NCBI GenBank assembly: GCA_021773075.1 | Contig: JAJFKT010000014.1 | Coordinates: 1 to 64,000 of the forward strand | Source of the DNA: Woeseiaceae bacterium | GTDB taxonomy: Bacteria; Pseudomonadota; Gammaproteobacteria; Steroidobacterales; Woeseiaceae | Reading direction: 5' to 3' | DNA: 64,000 bases | Shown here: piece after piece, positions 27,212-35,361 of the stretch | Layout of the letters: each line of letters opens with the position of its first letter | Numbering within the stretch: position 1 is the stretch's first letter | The notes under the pieces: model-generated | Seen by the model: the letters and a program-made list of their open reading frames with translations, nothing else | What the model was told of the DNA's origin: nothing | Database searches by the model: none | Program-made: the position numbers and the translations under genes

Positions 27212-27805
27212 ATGAATACCGTCGCGATTTTAGTTAGCGCTGTTGTAATCCCGCTGGCCGTCTTTTTTTATTGGCGTCGTGGAAACATCGGCAGACAGAT
27301 ACCCGCTTTGCTGCGCCGCGGACAACCGCTGCCTGATTTTCAGGTTGTTGACGAGAATGGCGATCCTGTTCGATCTACAGAATTACATGGCACCGCCGCA
27401 GTTATGCTCTTCGTTCGCGGCAACTGGTGCCCGTTTTGCAGTTCGCAGGTCGAAGATCTGACCGTGCATTACAAAGACATCATTGATCTGGGTGCGCGTT
27501 TGATTCTTGTGACACCCAAACCCCTGGAGACGACGCGCCGCGTGGCTGAGTTTTTTGAGGTCGAATTTGATTTCTGGATGGACGACGATCTCGCCGTGAC
27601 GCGCCAGTTGGGGCTACTGCATGAGTCCGGCGTGCCAGATGATCATCGCAAGGAGTACGGCGACCATACAATTTGGCCAACCTCGCTCGTCATCGACGCG
27701 AATGGCATTATTCAGTTCGTCAAGCTTTCGAAGTTGATTGCCGATCGGCCAAATCCGAAAACCCTGCTGCGGGAACTGCGCAACGCTCTCCGCGCAAAAC
27801 TATAG
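27212..27805 (+). CDS. Membrane-anchored AhpC/TSA (peroxiredoxin-like) redoxin
   Basis: From the ATG at 27212 the protein has 197 residues; an in-frame GTG at 27176 would add 12 residues without homology. An N-terminal hydrophobic anchor (residues about 4-20, AILVSAVVIPLAVFFYW) leads to a thioredoxin-fold domain that begins GQPLPDFQVVDENG. The active site is RGNWCPFCSSQ, a CxxC pair at the position of the peroxidatic Cys of AhpC-like proteins. It probably reduces peroxides or disulfides at the membrane surface. Its 3' end overlaps the convergent DUF2461 gene by 6 nt. Confidence 0.85.
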   Translation: MNTVAILVSAVVIPLAVFFYWRRGNIGRQIPALLRRGQPLPDFQVVDENGDPVRSTELHGTAAVMLFVRGNWCPFCSSQVEDLTVHYKDIIDLGARLILVTPKPLETTRRVAEFFEVEFDFWMDDDLAVTRQLGLLHESGVPDDHRKEYGDHTIWPTSLVIDANGIIQFVKLSKLIADRPNPKTLLRELRNALRAKL

Positions 27806-28495
27806 TTTCACGCCGACCGCCGCACACAGGAACTCCATATACGGAGTCGCCTGCTTAAACGATTTAATGACCTTGTTCTGAAATTCCGGCTGCAAGCAAT
27901 CCTCAACAGCCATAGTCCGTACGGCAATGAAACTCTTGCGCTTTATGTCGTCAATCAGGGGGTGTTCTTTGTCGAATCCGCGCGGAGGCCGCACCAATGA
28001 TTCGCCACCGAGACTATATTGGCGTTTGAACGCCGGCTTAGCGACTGCCCGCTGCCATTCCCCCGGCCTTGCCGCAATACGTTCTCGAATTTGTCGCAAT
28101 GGAACCGAGTCAGGACGCCACATTCCGACACCAATGAAAACTTCGTCCGGGTCGATATGCACATAGTAGCCAGGTGAATGCACATCCTTGGCGCGTTCGT
28201 GCCGAAACTGAATGCCAATGTTCGTCTTATACGGCAGTTTGTTCTTCGAAAAACGCGTATCTCTGTAGACACGCATCAACGAGCCGCCGATGCGTGTCGG
28301 AATTGCAGTGAAATGGGGTGCAAACGCTGTGAGTGGATCTTGCATGTTTTGAATAAAATGCAGTGCAACATCCAGAACATCTTCATCGTAACGAGTCTTG
28401 TTCGCTTTGAACCATTCCCTTTCGTTATTTTTCTTCAGGTCGCGAAGAAACTTGATCGTTTTTTTTTCGAAATGCGATTGGCTTTTTTCGGGCAT
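27800..28495 (-). CDS. DUF2461 family protein (TIGR02453)
   Basis: From the ATG at 28495 the protein has 231 residues. The family signature is plain: the start FLRDLKKNNEREWFKANK, the basic segment VYRDTRFSKNKLPYKTNIG, YYVHIDPDEVFIGVGMW and a closing YMEFLCAAVG. No enzymatic role is established for the family as far as I know. The ATG overlaps the stop of the upstream gene (ATGA), so the two are translationally coupled. A GTG two codons upstream is possible but less likely. It is cytoplasmic: no signal peptide and no membrane helix. Confidence 0.88.
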   Translation of the reverse strand: MPEKSQSHFEKKTIKFLRDLKKNNEREWFKANKTRYDEDVLDVALHFIQNMQDPLTAFAPHFTAIPTRIGGSLMRVYRDTRFSKNKLPYKTNIGIQFRHERAKDVHSPGYYVHIDPDEVFIGVGMWRPDSVPLRQIRERIAARPGEWQRAVAKPAFKRQYSLGGESLVRPPRGFDKEHPLIDDIKRKSFIAVRTMAVEDCLQPEFQNKVIKSFKQATPYMEFLCAAVGVKL

Positions 28496-28878
28496 CAACA
28501 CGCCGCCGTATCGACGTCCGGATTGGGATACATATCGGATTCGTCCTCACCGGGCCGTGGCGCCAGGCACGCGAAGTCTTTTTCGACCAATATCGACAAT
28601 TTTTGACCATCATCGAGAAGCTGTTCGCCCTCAATGGACACCTGCTCGGTCGTTGCCCAGGCCAACACCATTGTCTCGGGCAGTCGAACCGTAATCTCGT
28701 TGTCGGAATAAAATGCAGCTGGATTAACGCTGGCCGGGCTGCTCTCAATCGAATAATTAAACTGGCGGCCGCCGGGAAAGCCGGTGCTCGAGTTGACGAC
28801 GCCGGTTTCACGCGCAGCATCAACTTCGCCTCGGGTCAGCCGCATACGGATTGTGTTGTCCTTGATTCGTATTTTCAA
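28495..28878 (-). CDS. Conserved small protein of unknown function (DUF7009-like)
   Basis: The protein has 127 residues. It starts MKIRIKDNTIRMRLTRGEV and ends with an acidic, Cys-containing tail (KDFACLAPRPGEDESD). The same start (a basic beta-strand followed by RLTRGEV) and the CL.PR motif are what I remember of an uncharacterised family now numbered DUF7009; that assignment is from memory. It is probably a small beta-rich cytoplasmic protein. It is coupled to the DUF2461 gene by a 4-nt overlap and preceded by a 113-bp gap after the cold-shock gene, which contains a hairpin at 28916-28939. Confidence 0.7.
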   Translation of the reverse strand: MKIRIKDNTIRMRLTRGEVDAARETGVVNSSTGFPGGRQFNYSIESSPASVNPAAFYSDNEITVRLPETMVLAWATTEQVSIEGEQLLDDGQKLSILVEKDFACLAPRPGEDESDMYPNPDVDTAAC

Positions 28879-28915
28879 TTTGTATTTTCTAGATTGGTGG
28901 CCGCCAGAAACGGGT

Positions 28916-28939
28916 CGAACCAGCCTTTCCTCTGGTTCG
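28916..28939 (-). terminator. Hairpin between the cold-shock gene and the DUF7009-like gene
   Basis: CGAACCAG at 28916-28923 pairs perfectly with CTGGTTCG at 28932-28939 across an 8-nt loop. It lies 52 nt beyond the cold-shock stop codon. The T-rich tract is on the plus-strand side (TTCTGTTGTTTTCG), so a minus-strand terminator is only weakly supported; it may instead be an mRNA-stabilising end. Confidence 0.4.
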
Positions 28940-28991
28940 TTCTGTTGTTTTCGCTCGTCCTTGCTATGCCGCTCGTTGAACCCGGCAGTAC

Positions 28992-29204
28992 TTAGTCGGC
29001 GACTACGTTTTCCGCCTGCGCGCCTTTTTGGCCCTGGGTCACTTCCATGGTGACTTTTTGTCCTTCTTTAAGGGACTTGAATCCTTCCATCTGAACCGCT
29101 GTGTGGTGAACGAATACGTCCTCTCCACCTTCACGCTCGATAAACCCAAAACCCTTGTCGTCATTGAACCATTTGACGGTTCCTGAAACTCTTTCGCCTG
29201 ACAT
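28992..29204 (-). CDS. Cold-shock protein (CspA family)
   Basis: The protein has 70 residues, a single cold-shock domain. Both RNA-binding motifs are present: KGFGFIER (RNP1) and VFVHHTAVQ (RNP2), and the start [14 protein letters not shown] is typical. It binds single-stranded nucleic acid and melts RNA structure. The preceding 251 bp are AT-rich without a gene, long enough for the structured 5' leader that many csp mRNAs carry. The gene is probably monocistronic; the next gene upstream on the same strand ends at 29456. Confidence 0.95.
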   Translation of the reverse strand: MSGERVSGTVKWFNDDKGFGFIEREGGEDVFVHHTAVQMEGFKSLKEGQKVTMEVTQGQKGAQAENVVAD

Positions 29205-29455
29205 ATCTACCTCGTAACAAAACTACCGTTCAATACGGCTTAAACACCGGACCCTCATGGTCACGGCAGCAAAAATCTTACTCGCAATGACGCATCAATT
29301 CATTCAAATTACCGTCTACACGCGACTTTTCGGGCCGATTCGTCGCGTTTCGACGGTATATATGGGCTTTTTGGCACTTTTAGCGTGTAAGGCAAAGGCG
29401 ATTCACAGTTTATCGTTCCACGTAAAACGAAGCGATTTTGCGCAATTTTCACGAT
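29205..29455 (-). promoter_or_regulatory. Long upstream region of the cold-shock gene (possible 5' leader)
   Basis: A 251-bp stretch without a gene precedes the cold-shock gene. It is AT-richer than its surroundings and large enough to contain a promoter and the long, temperature-responsive 5' leader known from enterobacterial cspA mRNAs. I could not identify a conserved cold box by eye, so the leader is inferred from context only. Confidence 0.35.
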
Positions 29456-30604
29456 TTATTTTCGTCGCTGAACGAAACTCGGGCCCAGTTTACCGACAGC
29501 ATCGCAACCCAACAGGGTCATCGTTCTTTCCACCTCGTCGCGCAATAGACCGAGTCCTCTTTCCACGCCCGCCTGCCCACCGGCGGCCAGGGGATACAAG
29601 TATCCCCGACCGATACTGCATGCGTTTGCGCCCATTGCCAGTGCTTTGACGACATGTGTGCCACGACGAATACCACCGTCACAGATAATTTCGAGTTTAT
29701 CGTGAAGTGCATCTGCAACATCGGCAATACAGTCCACAGGTGCGGGCGCAGATTCCAGTTGCCTGCCTCCATGATTGGACAACATCACGGCGCTTGCGCC
29801 AGCGTGCACAGCATTGCGGCAGTCGGCCACCGTCTGAACGCCCTTAATGACGAGCGGACCATCCCATTGTTCTGCCAGCCACTCAACGTCTTTCCAGACC
29901 AACGAGCGATCCAGCTGGCTGTTCAAATACTCCAGCAAACTCATTTCCCGAAACTGATCTGGCCGAACACTGGTCGCGAGATTCACCAACTCCAGATCAT
30001 TTTTCACGAGCACCCGGTATAGCCAGCCAGGATGGCGCAACAAACTCGGAACACTGCGAAACCTGAATTTTCCAGTACCGAACCCGTAAACATGATCGCG
30101 TTCACGATTGCCTGCGACGGGACCATCGACGGTAAGACAAAGAGCCTGAAATCCTGCTTCTTTGCATCGATCAATGAGATCCTTAGTCAGGCCTCGATCC
30201 TTGAACACATACAATTGATACATCTTCGGACCACTGCATGCGACAGAGACATCTTCAATCGTTGTTGTACCGATTGTGGACAGGCTGTACACCATGCCGA
30301 ATTTCTCTATCGCGCGAATTACGCCCATCTCACCAGCGGCATGAAAAAGTTTGGACGCACCCGTCGGTGAAATCATAACCGGCCAGTCAATACGCTCGCC
30401 GAAAAGCGTCGAACTCAAATCGACGGTGCTGACGTCGGAAAGCTGTGCCGGCAGCAGCTCATAATCGTCAAACGCAGACGTATTTCTCCCTAGTGTCCAC
30501 TCGTCATCAGCACCACCATCCAGGTAATGAAATACGGGCGCTGGAAGTTTGCGCCGTGCGATGCGGCGAAAATCCATGATGTTATTGCATGCCTTAATAC
30601 TCAC
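29456..30604 (-). CDS. FMN-dependent alpha-hydroxy-acid oxidase/dehydrogenase (lactate dehydrogenase-like)
   Basis: The protein has 382 residues from a GTG at 30604; an ATG at 30577 gives 373 and is equally plausible. It is an FMN TIM barrel: VFHYLDGGADDEWTL at the N-terminus, ISPTGASKLFHAAGE, LVIKGVQTVADC (FMN-binding Lys) and the catalytic SNHGGRQLES His/Arg segment, then ICDGGIRRGTHVVKALAMGA. The family oxidises L-lactate, glycolate or mandelate. Membrane LldD proteins have an extra loop; which substrate and electron acceptor are used here cannot be told. It points away from the heme-copper gene, with 65 bp between the two starts. Confidence 0.9.
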   Translation of the reverse strand: MSIKACNNIMDFRRIARRKLPAPVFHYLDGGADDEWTLGRNTSAFDDYELLPAQLSDVSTVDLSSTLFGERIDWPVMISPTGASKLFHAAGEMGVIRAIEKFGMVYSLSTIGTTTIEDVSVACSGPKMYQLYVFKDRGLTKDLIDRCKEAGFQALCLTVDGPVAGNRERDHVYGFGTGKFRFRSVPSLLRHPGWLYRVLVKNDLELVNLATSVRPDQFREMSLLEYLNSQLDRSLVWKDVEWLAEQWDGPLVIKGVQTVADCRNAVHAGASAVMLSNHGGRQLESAPAPVDCIADVADALHDKLEIICDGGIRRGTHVVKALAMGANACSIGRGYLYPLAAGGQAGVERGLGLLRDEVERTMTLLGCDAVGKLGPSFVQRRK

Positions 30605-30669
30605 CTGTTGAGATTATCACGCATTGACCTGTACGGTGTTTGGCCTGTAGCGTTCGCGACACGGTTTCA

Positions 30670-32040
30670 ATGGGTCTGTCTGTGTCTGACATTAGCTATG
30701 AGCTTCCAATTCGCGGTGACGCGAACCGACGTAACGTAACGGCGTGGCTAATACTGGGCCTTATCTCCCTGATCGCGGCTGGTGTTTTTTCGATATTGCT
30801 AGTGCTTGCCAGAACACCTTTTGTGCAAGGGCTGATTCCGTTTCTTGACTTCTTCCATGTCGCACTCGTTGTACACGTCACGCTCTCAGTCCTGATCTGG
30901 CTGCTGGCGATATCGGCAGCGAGCTGGAGCCTCAGTACAACGAGTGAAAAACCGTTCTGGGATCGCGTGTCGTTTTCGTTTGCAGCACTTGGCACAGGCA
31001 TCATTATCGCTTGCCCTTTTGTCGGCGTGGGTAATCCGCTAATGAACAACTACGTGCCAATATTGCAACACCCATTGTTCTACGCTGGTCTCGTGTCATT
31101 TGCTGCCGGCATTCTCAGTCACCTGATTCGAGCAATCATCTATCGAATGAGAATTCGGGCCGAACTAAGTGGCACTGCCGCGTTGCAGGCGGGCATCACT
31201 ATCTCAACCCTGCTAACCGGTATTGCGCTTATCGCTATCATCGCGTCCTGGCGCGGTTTGCCAGCCGAAATGGATGGACAGATCTATTTTGAGTTTTTGT
31301 TTTGGGGCGGTGGGCACATCATTCAGTTCAGCTACACCTTGCTCATGATGATCGTGTGGGTCGTCCTCGCTAACAGCAGCGGCTGTCGTTTCGAGCTAAC
31401 ACCGAGACTTACGCTGGTCTTTCTTGTGTTTTTGGCGTTACCTGTCATTACGGTTCCGTTTCTTTATCTGGCGCACGAAATTACATCAGCAGGCCATCGA
31501 CTTGCGTTTACGGAACTCATGAAATACGGGGGTTTATCGTGTTTGCCACTGGGCCTCGCCGTCGCAGCAAGTCTGTGGCGCGCCAGGAAGCCGATGGGTG
31601 AACAACGCTATCTAAGAGCTGCGCTGCTTAGTTCCTTGGGATTGTTCGCAGTTGGAGGGATTCTGGGATTCATGATCGCGGGACTGGATATTGTCATTCC
31701 GGCCCACTATCACGGTGCAACTGTCGGCGTAACGATCGCCTTTATGGGACTAACTTATTATCTTTTGCCACGTTTGGGCTTCGGCGACCTGCCCGAACGC
31801 ATGGCGACCTGGCAACCCTATTTGTACGGCGGTGGACAGTTTTTACACATCATCGGACTTGCCTGGAGTGGTGGCTACGGGGTGCAACGAAAGACAGCAG
31901 GCGCGGCACAGGGACTTGAAGGGCTGGGACAAACAGCAGGAATGGGACTAATGGGCCTTGGAGGACTGATCTCTGTAATCGGAGGGCTGCTATTCTTAAT
32001 CGTTGCTTACAAGTCGATGCGGACGAGGAATTCGAAATGA
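30670..32040 (+). CDS. Lone heme-copper oxidase subunit I-like membrane protein with incomplete copper site
   Basis: From the ATG at 30670 the protein has 456 residues and about 12 membrane helices, like the catalytic subunit of heme-copper oxidases. Helix II has a haem His (VVHVTLSVLIW), helix VI a candidate CuB His (WGGGHIIQFSY) and helix X the HxH pair (VIPAHYHGATVGVTIAFMG). The His-His pair that helix VII normally gives to CuB is missing; that position reads ITVPFLY. So it binds haem but may lack a normal copper centre. No subunit II is near; a 62-residue two-helix protein follows 10 bp downstream. It may be a divergent nitric oxide reductase-like or haem-only protein. Confidence 0.7.
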   Translation: MGLSVSDISYELPIRGDANRRNVTAWLILGLISLIAAGVFSILLVLARTPFVQGLIPFLDFFHVALVVHVTLSVLIWLLAISAASWSLSTTSEKPFWDRVSFSFAALGTGIIIACPFVGVGNPLMNNYVPILQHPLFYAGLVSFAAGILSHLIRAIIYRMRIRAELSGTAALQAGITISTLLTGIALIAIIASWRGLPAEMDGQIYFEFLFWGGGHIIQFSYTLLMMIVWVVLANSSGCRFELTPRLTLVFLVFLALPVITVPFLYLAHEITSAGHRLAFTELMKYGGLSCLPLGLAVAASLWRARKPMGEQRYLRAALLSSLGLFAVGGILGFMIAGLDIVIPAHYHGATVGVTIAFMGLTYYLLPRLGFGDLPERMATWQPYLYGGGQFLHIIGLAWSGGYGVQRKTAGAAQGLEGLGQTAGMGLMGLGGLISVIGGLLFLIVAYKSMRTRNSK

Positions 32041-32050
32041 GTATGCAGAA

Positions 32051-32239
32051 ATGACGGAAGTATTACTTTTCACACTCAATGCAGTGCTCATCTACCTGCT
32101 TGCCGACTGGATAATCCGGACAATGGAAACGAGAAAGGGCGAAGTTCTAAAGAATCGACAGGTCGTATTCTTCGTCGTATTTCTCGCGCTGGCATTGGTA
32201 TCTTTCAATCTGCTGCGAACCTTGTTGACGTCGCTTTAG
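32051..32239 (+). CDS. Small two-helix membrane protein following the heme-copper gene
   Basis: From the ATG at 32051 the protein has 62 residues. Two membrane helices (about 4-19 and 36-58) are separated by a basic loop (RTMETRKGEVLKNRQ). It starts 10 bp after the heme-copper protein's stop and is in the same direction, so it is likely an accessory subunit of that complex. It has no recognisable family. A longer frame from 32003 overlaps the previous gene and has a non-protein-like start, so I reject it. Confidence 0.6.
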   Translation: MTEVLLFTLNAVLIYLLADWIIRTMETRKGEVLKNRQVVFFVVFLALALVSFNLLRTLLTSL

Positions 32240-32254
32240 AGCAGATTCTCCTGC

Positions 32255-33007
32255 CTATCTCTTGGCGGCGAAAATCGCCTCCACTGCTGCCAGGTCATCT
32301 TCCGTGTCAACGCCAGGCCCGGCGGGAACCGTTGCCAACCCAACGCGCAGCTTGATGCCGAGCCACAATGCACGCAGTTGCTCGAGTTTCTCGCATTGCT
32401 CCAGCTCACAGGGGCCCGCTGCGACCAGCTTGCGCAATGCATGACATCGATATGCGTACATTCCATGATGGCGCAGGGCTATTTCACCGGGAAAACCTTC
32501 CGACGATCCATCCCGGCAAAACGGAATCGGGGCCCGGCTGAAATACAGCGCATAATTGTTGCTGTCGATGACGACTTTGGCCGAATTCGGATCATGAAAA
32601 TCCGTCCTCGAATCGAGGGGGCTGGCCAGCGTCCCCATCTCCGCGACGTCGGAGTCGAGCAGTGCGGCGCATTGGTCAATCAACTCCGGCGGCATTAGCG
32701 GCTCATCTCCCTGCAAATTCACGACCACCCGTTCATCCGGCCATCCGCGGGAATCACAAACCTCAGCGAGGCGGTCGGTACCGGACTGATGATCATCCCG
32801 TGTCATGCAGACCTTTGCGCCAAAGCCCAGCGCCACCTCCCTGATCCGCTCGTCATCCGTGGCAATCCATACTTCTTTCGCCGCACTTTGCAGCGCTCGA
32901 TCATGCACATGTCGGATCATGGGTTCGCCAGCGATCAGCCGAAGCGGTTTACCCGGCAAACGCAGACTCGCGTAACGCGACGGAATTACGACAACAAAAT
33001 CACTCAT
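32255..33007 (-). CDS. kdsB: 3-deoxy-manno-octulosonate cytidylyltransferase (CMP-KDO synthetase)
   Basis: From the ATG at 33007 the protein has 250 residues, the normal size for KdsB. It starts FVVVIPSRYASLRLPGKPL, the nucleotide-binding signature, and has VVNLQGDEPLMPPELI, YFSRAPIPFCRD and the closing GVDTEDDLAAVEAI motif. It activates KDO with CTP for lipopolysaccharide assembly, in the cytoplasm. It looks canonical, unlike the KDO-synthesis genes opposite. It is divergent from the first waaA gene (157-bp gap), so both may share a regulatory region. An in-frame ATG four codons upstream is less likely. Confidence 0.95.
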   Translation of the reverse strand: MSDFVVVIPSRYASLRLPGKPLRLIAGEPMIRHVHDRALQSAAKEVWIATDDERIREVALGFGAKVCMTRDDHQSGTDRLAEVCDSRGWPDERVVVNLQGDEPLMPPELIDQCAALLDSDVAEMGTLASPLDSRTDFHDPNSAKVVIDSNNYALYFSRAPIPFCRDGSSEGFPGEIALRHHGMYAYRCHALRKLVAAGPCELEQCEKLEQLRALWLGIKLRVGLATVPAGPGVDTEDDLAAVEAIFAAKR

Positions 33008-33164
33008 CGGACATCTCACTCACTTTCATGTTTGTTGCCGCCAAAAAACCCAGTACGATTGGACTCGTATTAATCTACCAGAAATTGTGGCCAGGCTTGC
33101 GCCGGAAATAAAGCCATCTTTGAGCCGGTCTTACAATCACAATGACCTGCGGGACAATTGAACC

Positions 33165-34490
33165 TTGTTCTTTATCGACCTTATCTACATTCTTGTGTTC
33201 ATCGTGTTATCGCCCTGGTGGTTGGCGATGCTGGTGCTGAAGCCTGCATTCAGGGAAGGGTTTTGGGCCCGATTCAGCCTCCCGGAGAACGAACCCTCAC
33301 AACACAAATCAGTTTGGTTACACGGTTCGTCCGCTGGCGAGGTCGACTTGCTGCGGCCGTTGGTGAATAGAATCGAACAACAAATGACCGGCTGCGAAAT
33401 CGTCGTCTCGGTATTTGCGATTTCCGGTTATGCAGCGGCGAAAAAGGCGTTCCCAAAACATCGTGTGATTTATTTCCCTGCCGATTTTTCGTTTGTCATT
33501 CGACGCTTTCTCAAGGTCTTGCAGCCGCAGTTAGTCGTTCTCGTCGAATCCGAGTTTTGGCCGAATTTCATCGTGACTGCGAACCGCGCCAGCGTTCCAG
33601 TGTGCTTGATTAACGGCAGGATGTCTGACAAGTCTTTTCGCGTACACCAGCGGCTACGCCTTGTCGCCTGGGCACTCAGGAAACTGTCCTTGCTTGCTGT
33701 GCAGACCGACGGCGACGCATCGCGGTTCCGCGACCTGGGTGTGGCGAAGGAGCGGCTCAGTGTTACTGGTAATATGAAGTACGACCTCAACGACCTGGGC
33801 AGGCCCGAGGAGTGGCAGAAAATACGCAGCGAACTTCGCCTGCAGTACGCCATCGATGAGGACATGACGGTTTCCATCGGCGGCAGCCTGCATCGCGGGG
33901 AAGATCTCGCTCTCGCCACGGCCTACGCGCGGCTACTGGAGGAAGGATACCGGCTGCGCATGATCATTGTGCCCCGATATCCAGCCGAATCGGCCGGCAT
34001 TGGGCGGGTTCTCGAGCAACAGGGACTTGTGCCGCAATGTAAATCGAGCGGCTCGACCGAACGCTATCGAATCGACGCTGAATCGCGGCAGGTTTTGATC
34101 GTAGACACGCTCGGAGAACTGAAAAATTTCTACGCGATGTCGGACGTTGCTTACGTTGGCGGCAGCCTGACCTACCGAGGTAGTAACAAAGGGGGCCATA
34201 ATCTCATGGAACCGGCCTCAATGGGTCTCGCCGTAATGTTCGGCCCCTATAACTACAGTTTCCGGGAAACCGTGCGAGATCTGCTCGAAGCCAGAGCCGG
34301 TATCCTTGTTCATGACGCGGATGAAATATATTCGAGTCTCAAGGGTCTATTGGATGACCCCGCGACTATTTCGGACCTCGGGGGAAGAGCGCGTGAGGTT
34401 ATATCGAAAAACCGCGGCGCAAGCGCAAGAAACATTACACTACTCAGCAACTTTATACCGCTGGCCAAGTCGGGCCGTGGAACGACATAG
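33165..34490 (+). CDS. waaA: KDO transferase, first paralogue
   Basis: The protein has 441 residues from a TTG at 33165; no ATG suits the conserved start. An N-terminal membrane anchor (about 3-25, LIYILVFIVLSPWWLAMLVL) leads to a GT-B fold with the catalytic base in HGSSAGEVD (Glu59), VVLVESEFWPNF, VTGNMKYDL and YVGGSLTYRGSNKGGHNLMEP. KdtA/WaaA transfers KDO from CMP-KDO to lipid A precursor on the inner face of the cytoplasmic membrane. A second paralogue ends this run. The stop is 17 nt before kdsA, so it is the first gene of a KDO operon. Confidence 0.92.
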   Translation: MFFIDLIYILVFIVLSPWWLAMLVLKPAFREGFWARFSLPENEPSQHKSVWLHGSSAGEVDLLRPLVNRIEQQMTGCEIVVSVFAISGYAAAKKAFPKHRVIYFPADFSFVIRRFLKVLQPQLVVLVESEFWPNFIVTANRASVPVCLINGRMSDKSFRVHQRLRLVAWALRKLSLLAVQTDGDASRFRDLGVAKERLSVTGNMKYDLNDLGRPEEWQKIRSELRLQYAIDEDMTVSIGGSLHRGEDLALATAYARLLEEGYRLRMIIVPRYPAESAGIGRVLEQQGLVPQCKSSGSTERYRIDAESRQVLIVDTLGELKNFYAMSDVAYVGGSLTYRGSNKGGHNLMEPASMGLAVMFGPYNYSFRETVRDLLEARAGILVHDADEIYSSLKGLLDDPATISDLGGRAREVISKNRGASARNITLLSNFIPLAKSGRGTT

Positions 34491-34507
34491 GGAACTCGAA
34501 TCCGCTT

Positions 34508-35359
34508 ATGAATAATGTAAAACATGTCAACGTTGCAGGTATCGACTGTGGATCAGACGATCTTTTCCTGATAAGCGGCCCATGCGTCATCGAGGAAGAG
34601 TCGATGATGATGAGAACAGCTGAGCGCCTGAAAGAGATCGCTGCAAAGCTCGGCCTGCCCCTGATTTTCAAGTCGTCCTTTACTAAGGACAATCGCAGTT
34701 CACTCGATTATTTTCAGGGACCGGGACTCGAGGAGGGACTGCGAATACTGGCGGCGATAAAGGCAGAATTCGATTTGCCGATACTCACGGACGTCCACTA
34801 CCCGGAACAGGCCGCGCCTGCGGCAGAGGTTGTTGATGTCATACAGATTCCTGCATATCTGTGTATGCAGACTGAGCTCGTCACGACAGCAGCCAAAACC
34901 GGATGTGTTATCAATCTCAAGCATGGACAGTTCATCGCACCGGAAGGAATGTCAAAGCCGGTGCAGAAAATTGAAGCGGTTGGCGGCGACAAGATTATCC
35001 TTACCGAGCGCGGCTACACCTTTGGCTACAACGACCTGATCGTCGACCCACGCAGCTTCTTTATGTTGCGAGAAGCCGGTTACCCGGTCGTTTTTGATGT
35101 CACCCACAGCATTCGAAAATACGGCATACCCAGCAAAGATCCGAAGGGCGGCACGCGACAATATCTGAATGTCCTGGCGCGTTGCGGAATTGCAGCGGGT
35201 GTCGACGGCCTGTTCGTCGAAGCGCACCCCAATCCGCCAGCTGCCTTGTGCGATGCTGCCAGCCAGTATTACCTCGACGACCTGGAAGAGTTTCTGCGGC
35301 CGTTGATCGATATCCACCAGTTAGTCAGATCGCTACCCAATCAATCAGCCGGAAATTAA
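34508..35359 (+). CDS. kdsA: 3-deoxy-8-phosphooctulonate synthase-like protein, with substituted active-site motifs
   Basis: The protein has 283 residues. The KdsA fold is clear: ISGPCVIEEESMM, LPLIFKSSFTKDNRSSLDYF, ILTDVHYPEQAAP, VIQIPAYLCMQTELV, VFDVTHSIRKYG and FVEAHPNP. It should condense PEP with arabinose 5-phosphate. It has the Cys (Cys26) and His/Glu/Asp set of the metal-dependent class. Several strongly conserved motifs are altered: KANRSS is KDNRSS, RQTDL is MQTEL and KKGQF is KHGQF. This could reflect a different aldehyde substrate. It is followed 2 nt later by the transaldolase-CBS gene. Confidence 0.85.
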   Translation: MNNVKHVNVAGIDCGSDDLFLISGPCVIEEESMMMRTAERLKEIAAKLGLPLIFKSSFTKDNRSSLDYFQGPGLEEGLRILAAIKAEFDLPILTDVHYPEQAAPAAEVVDVIQIPAYLCMQTELVTTAAKTGCVINLKHGQFIAPEGMSKPVQKIEAVGGDKIILTERGYTFGYNDLIVDPRSFFMLREAGYPVVFDVTHSIRKYGIPSKDPKGGTRQYLNVLARCGIAAGVDGLFVEAHPNPPAALCDAASQYYLDDLEEFLRPLIDIHQLVRSLPNQSAGN

Positions 35360-35361
35360 CA

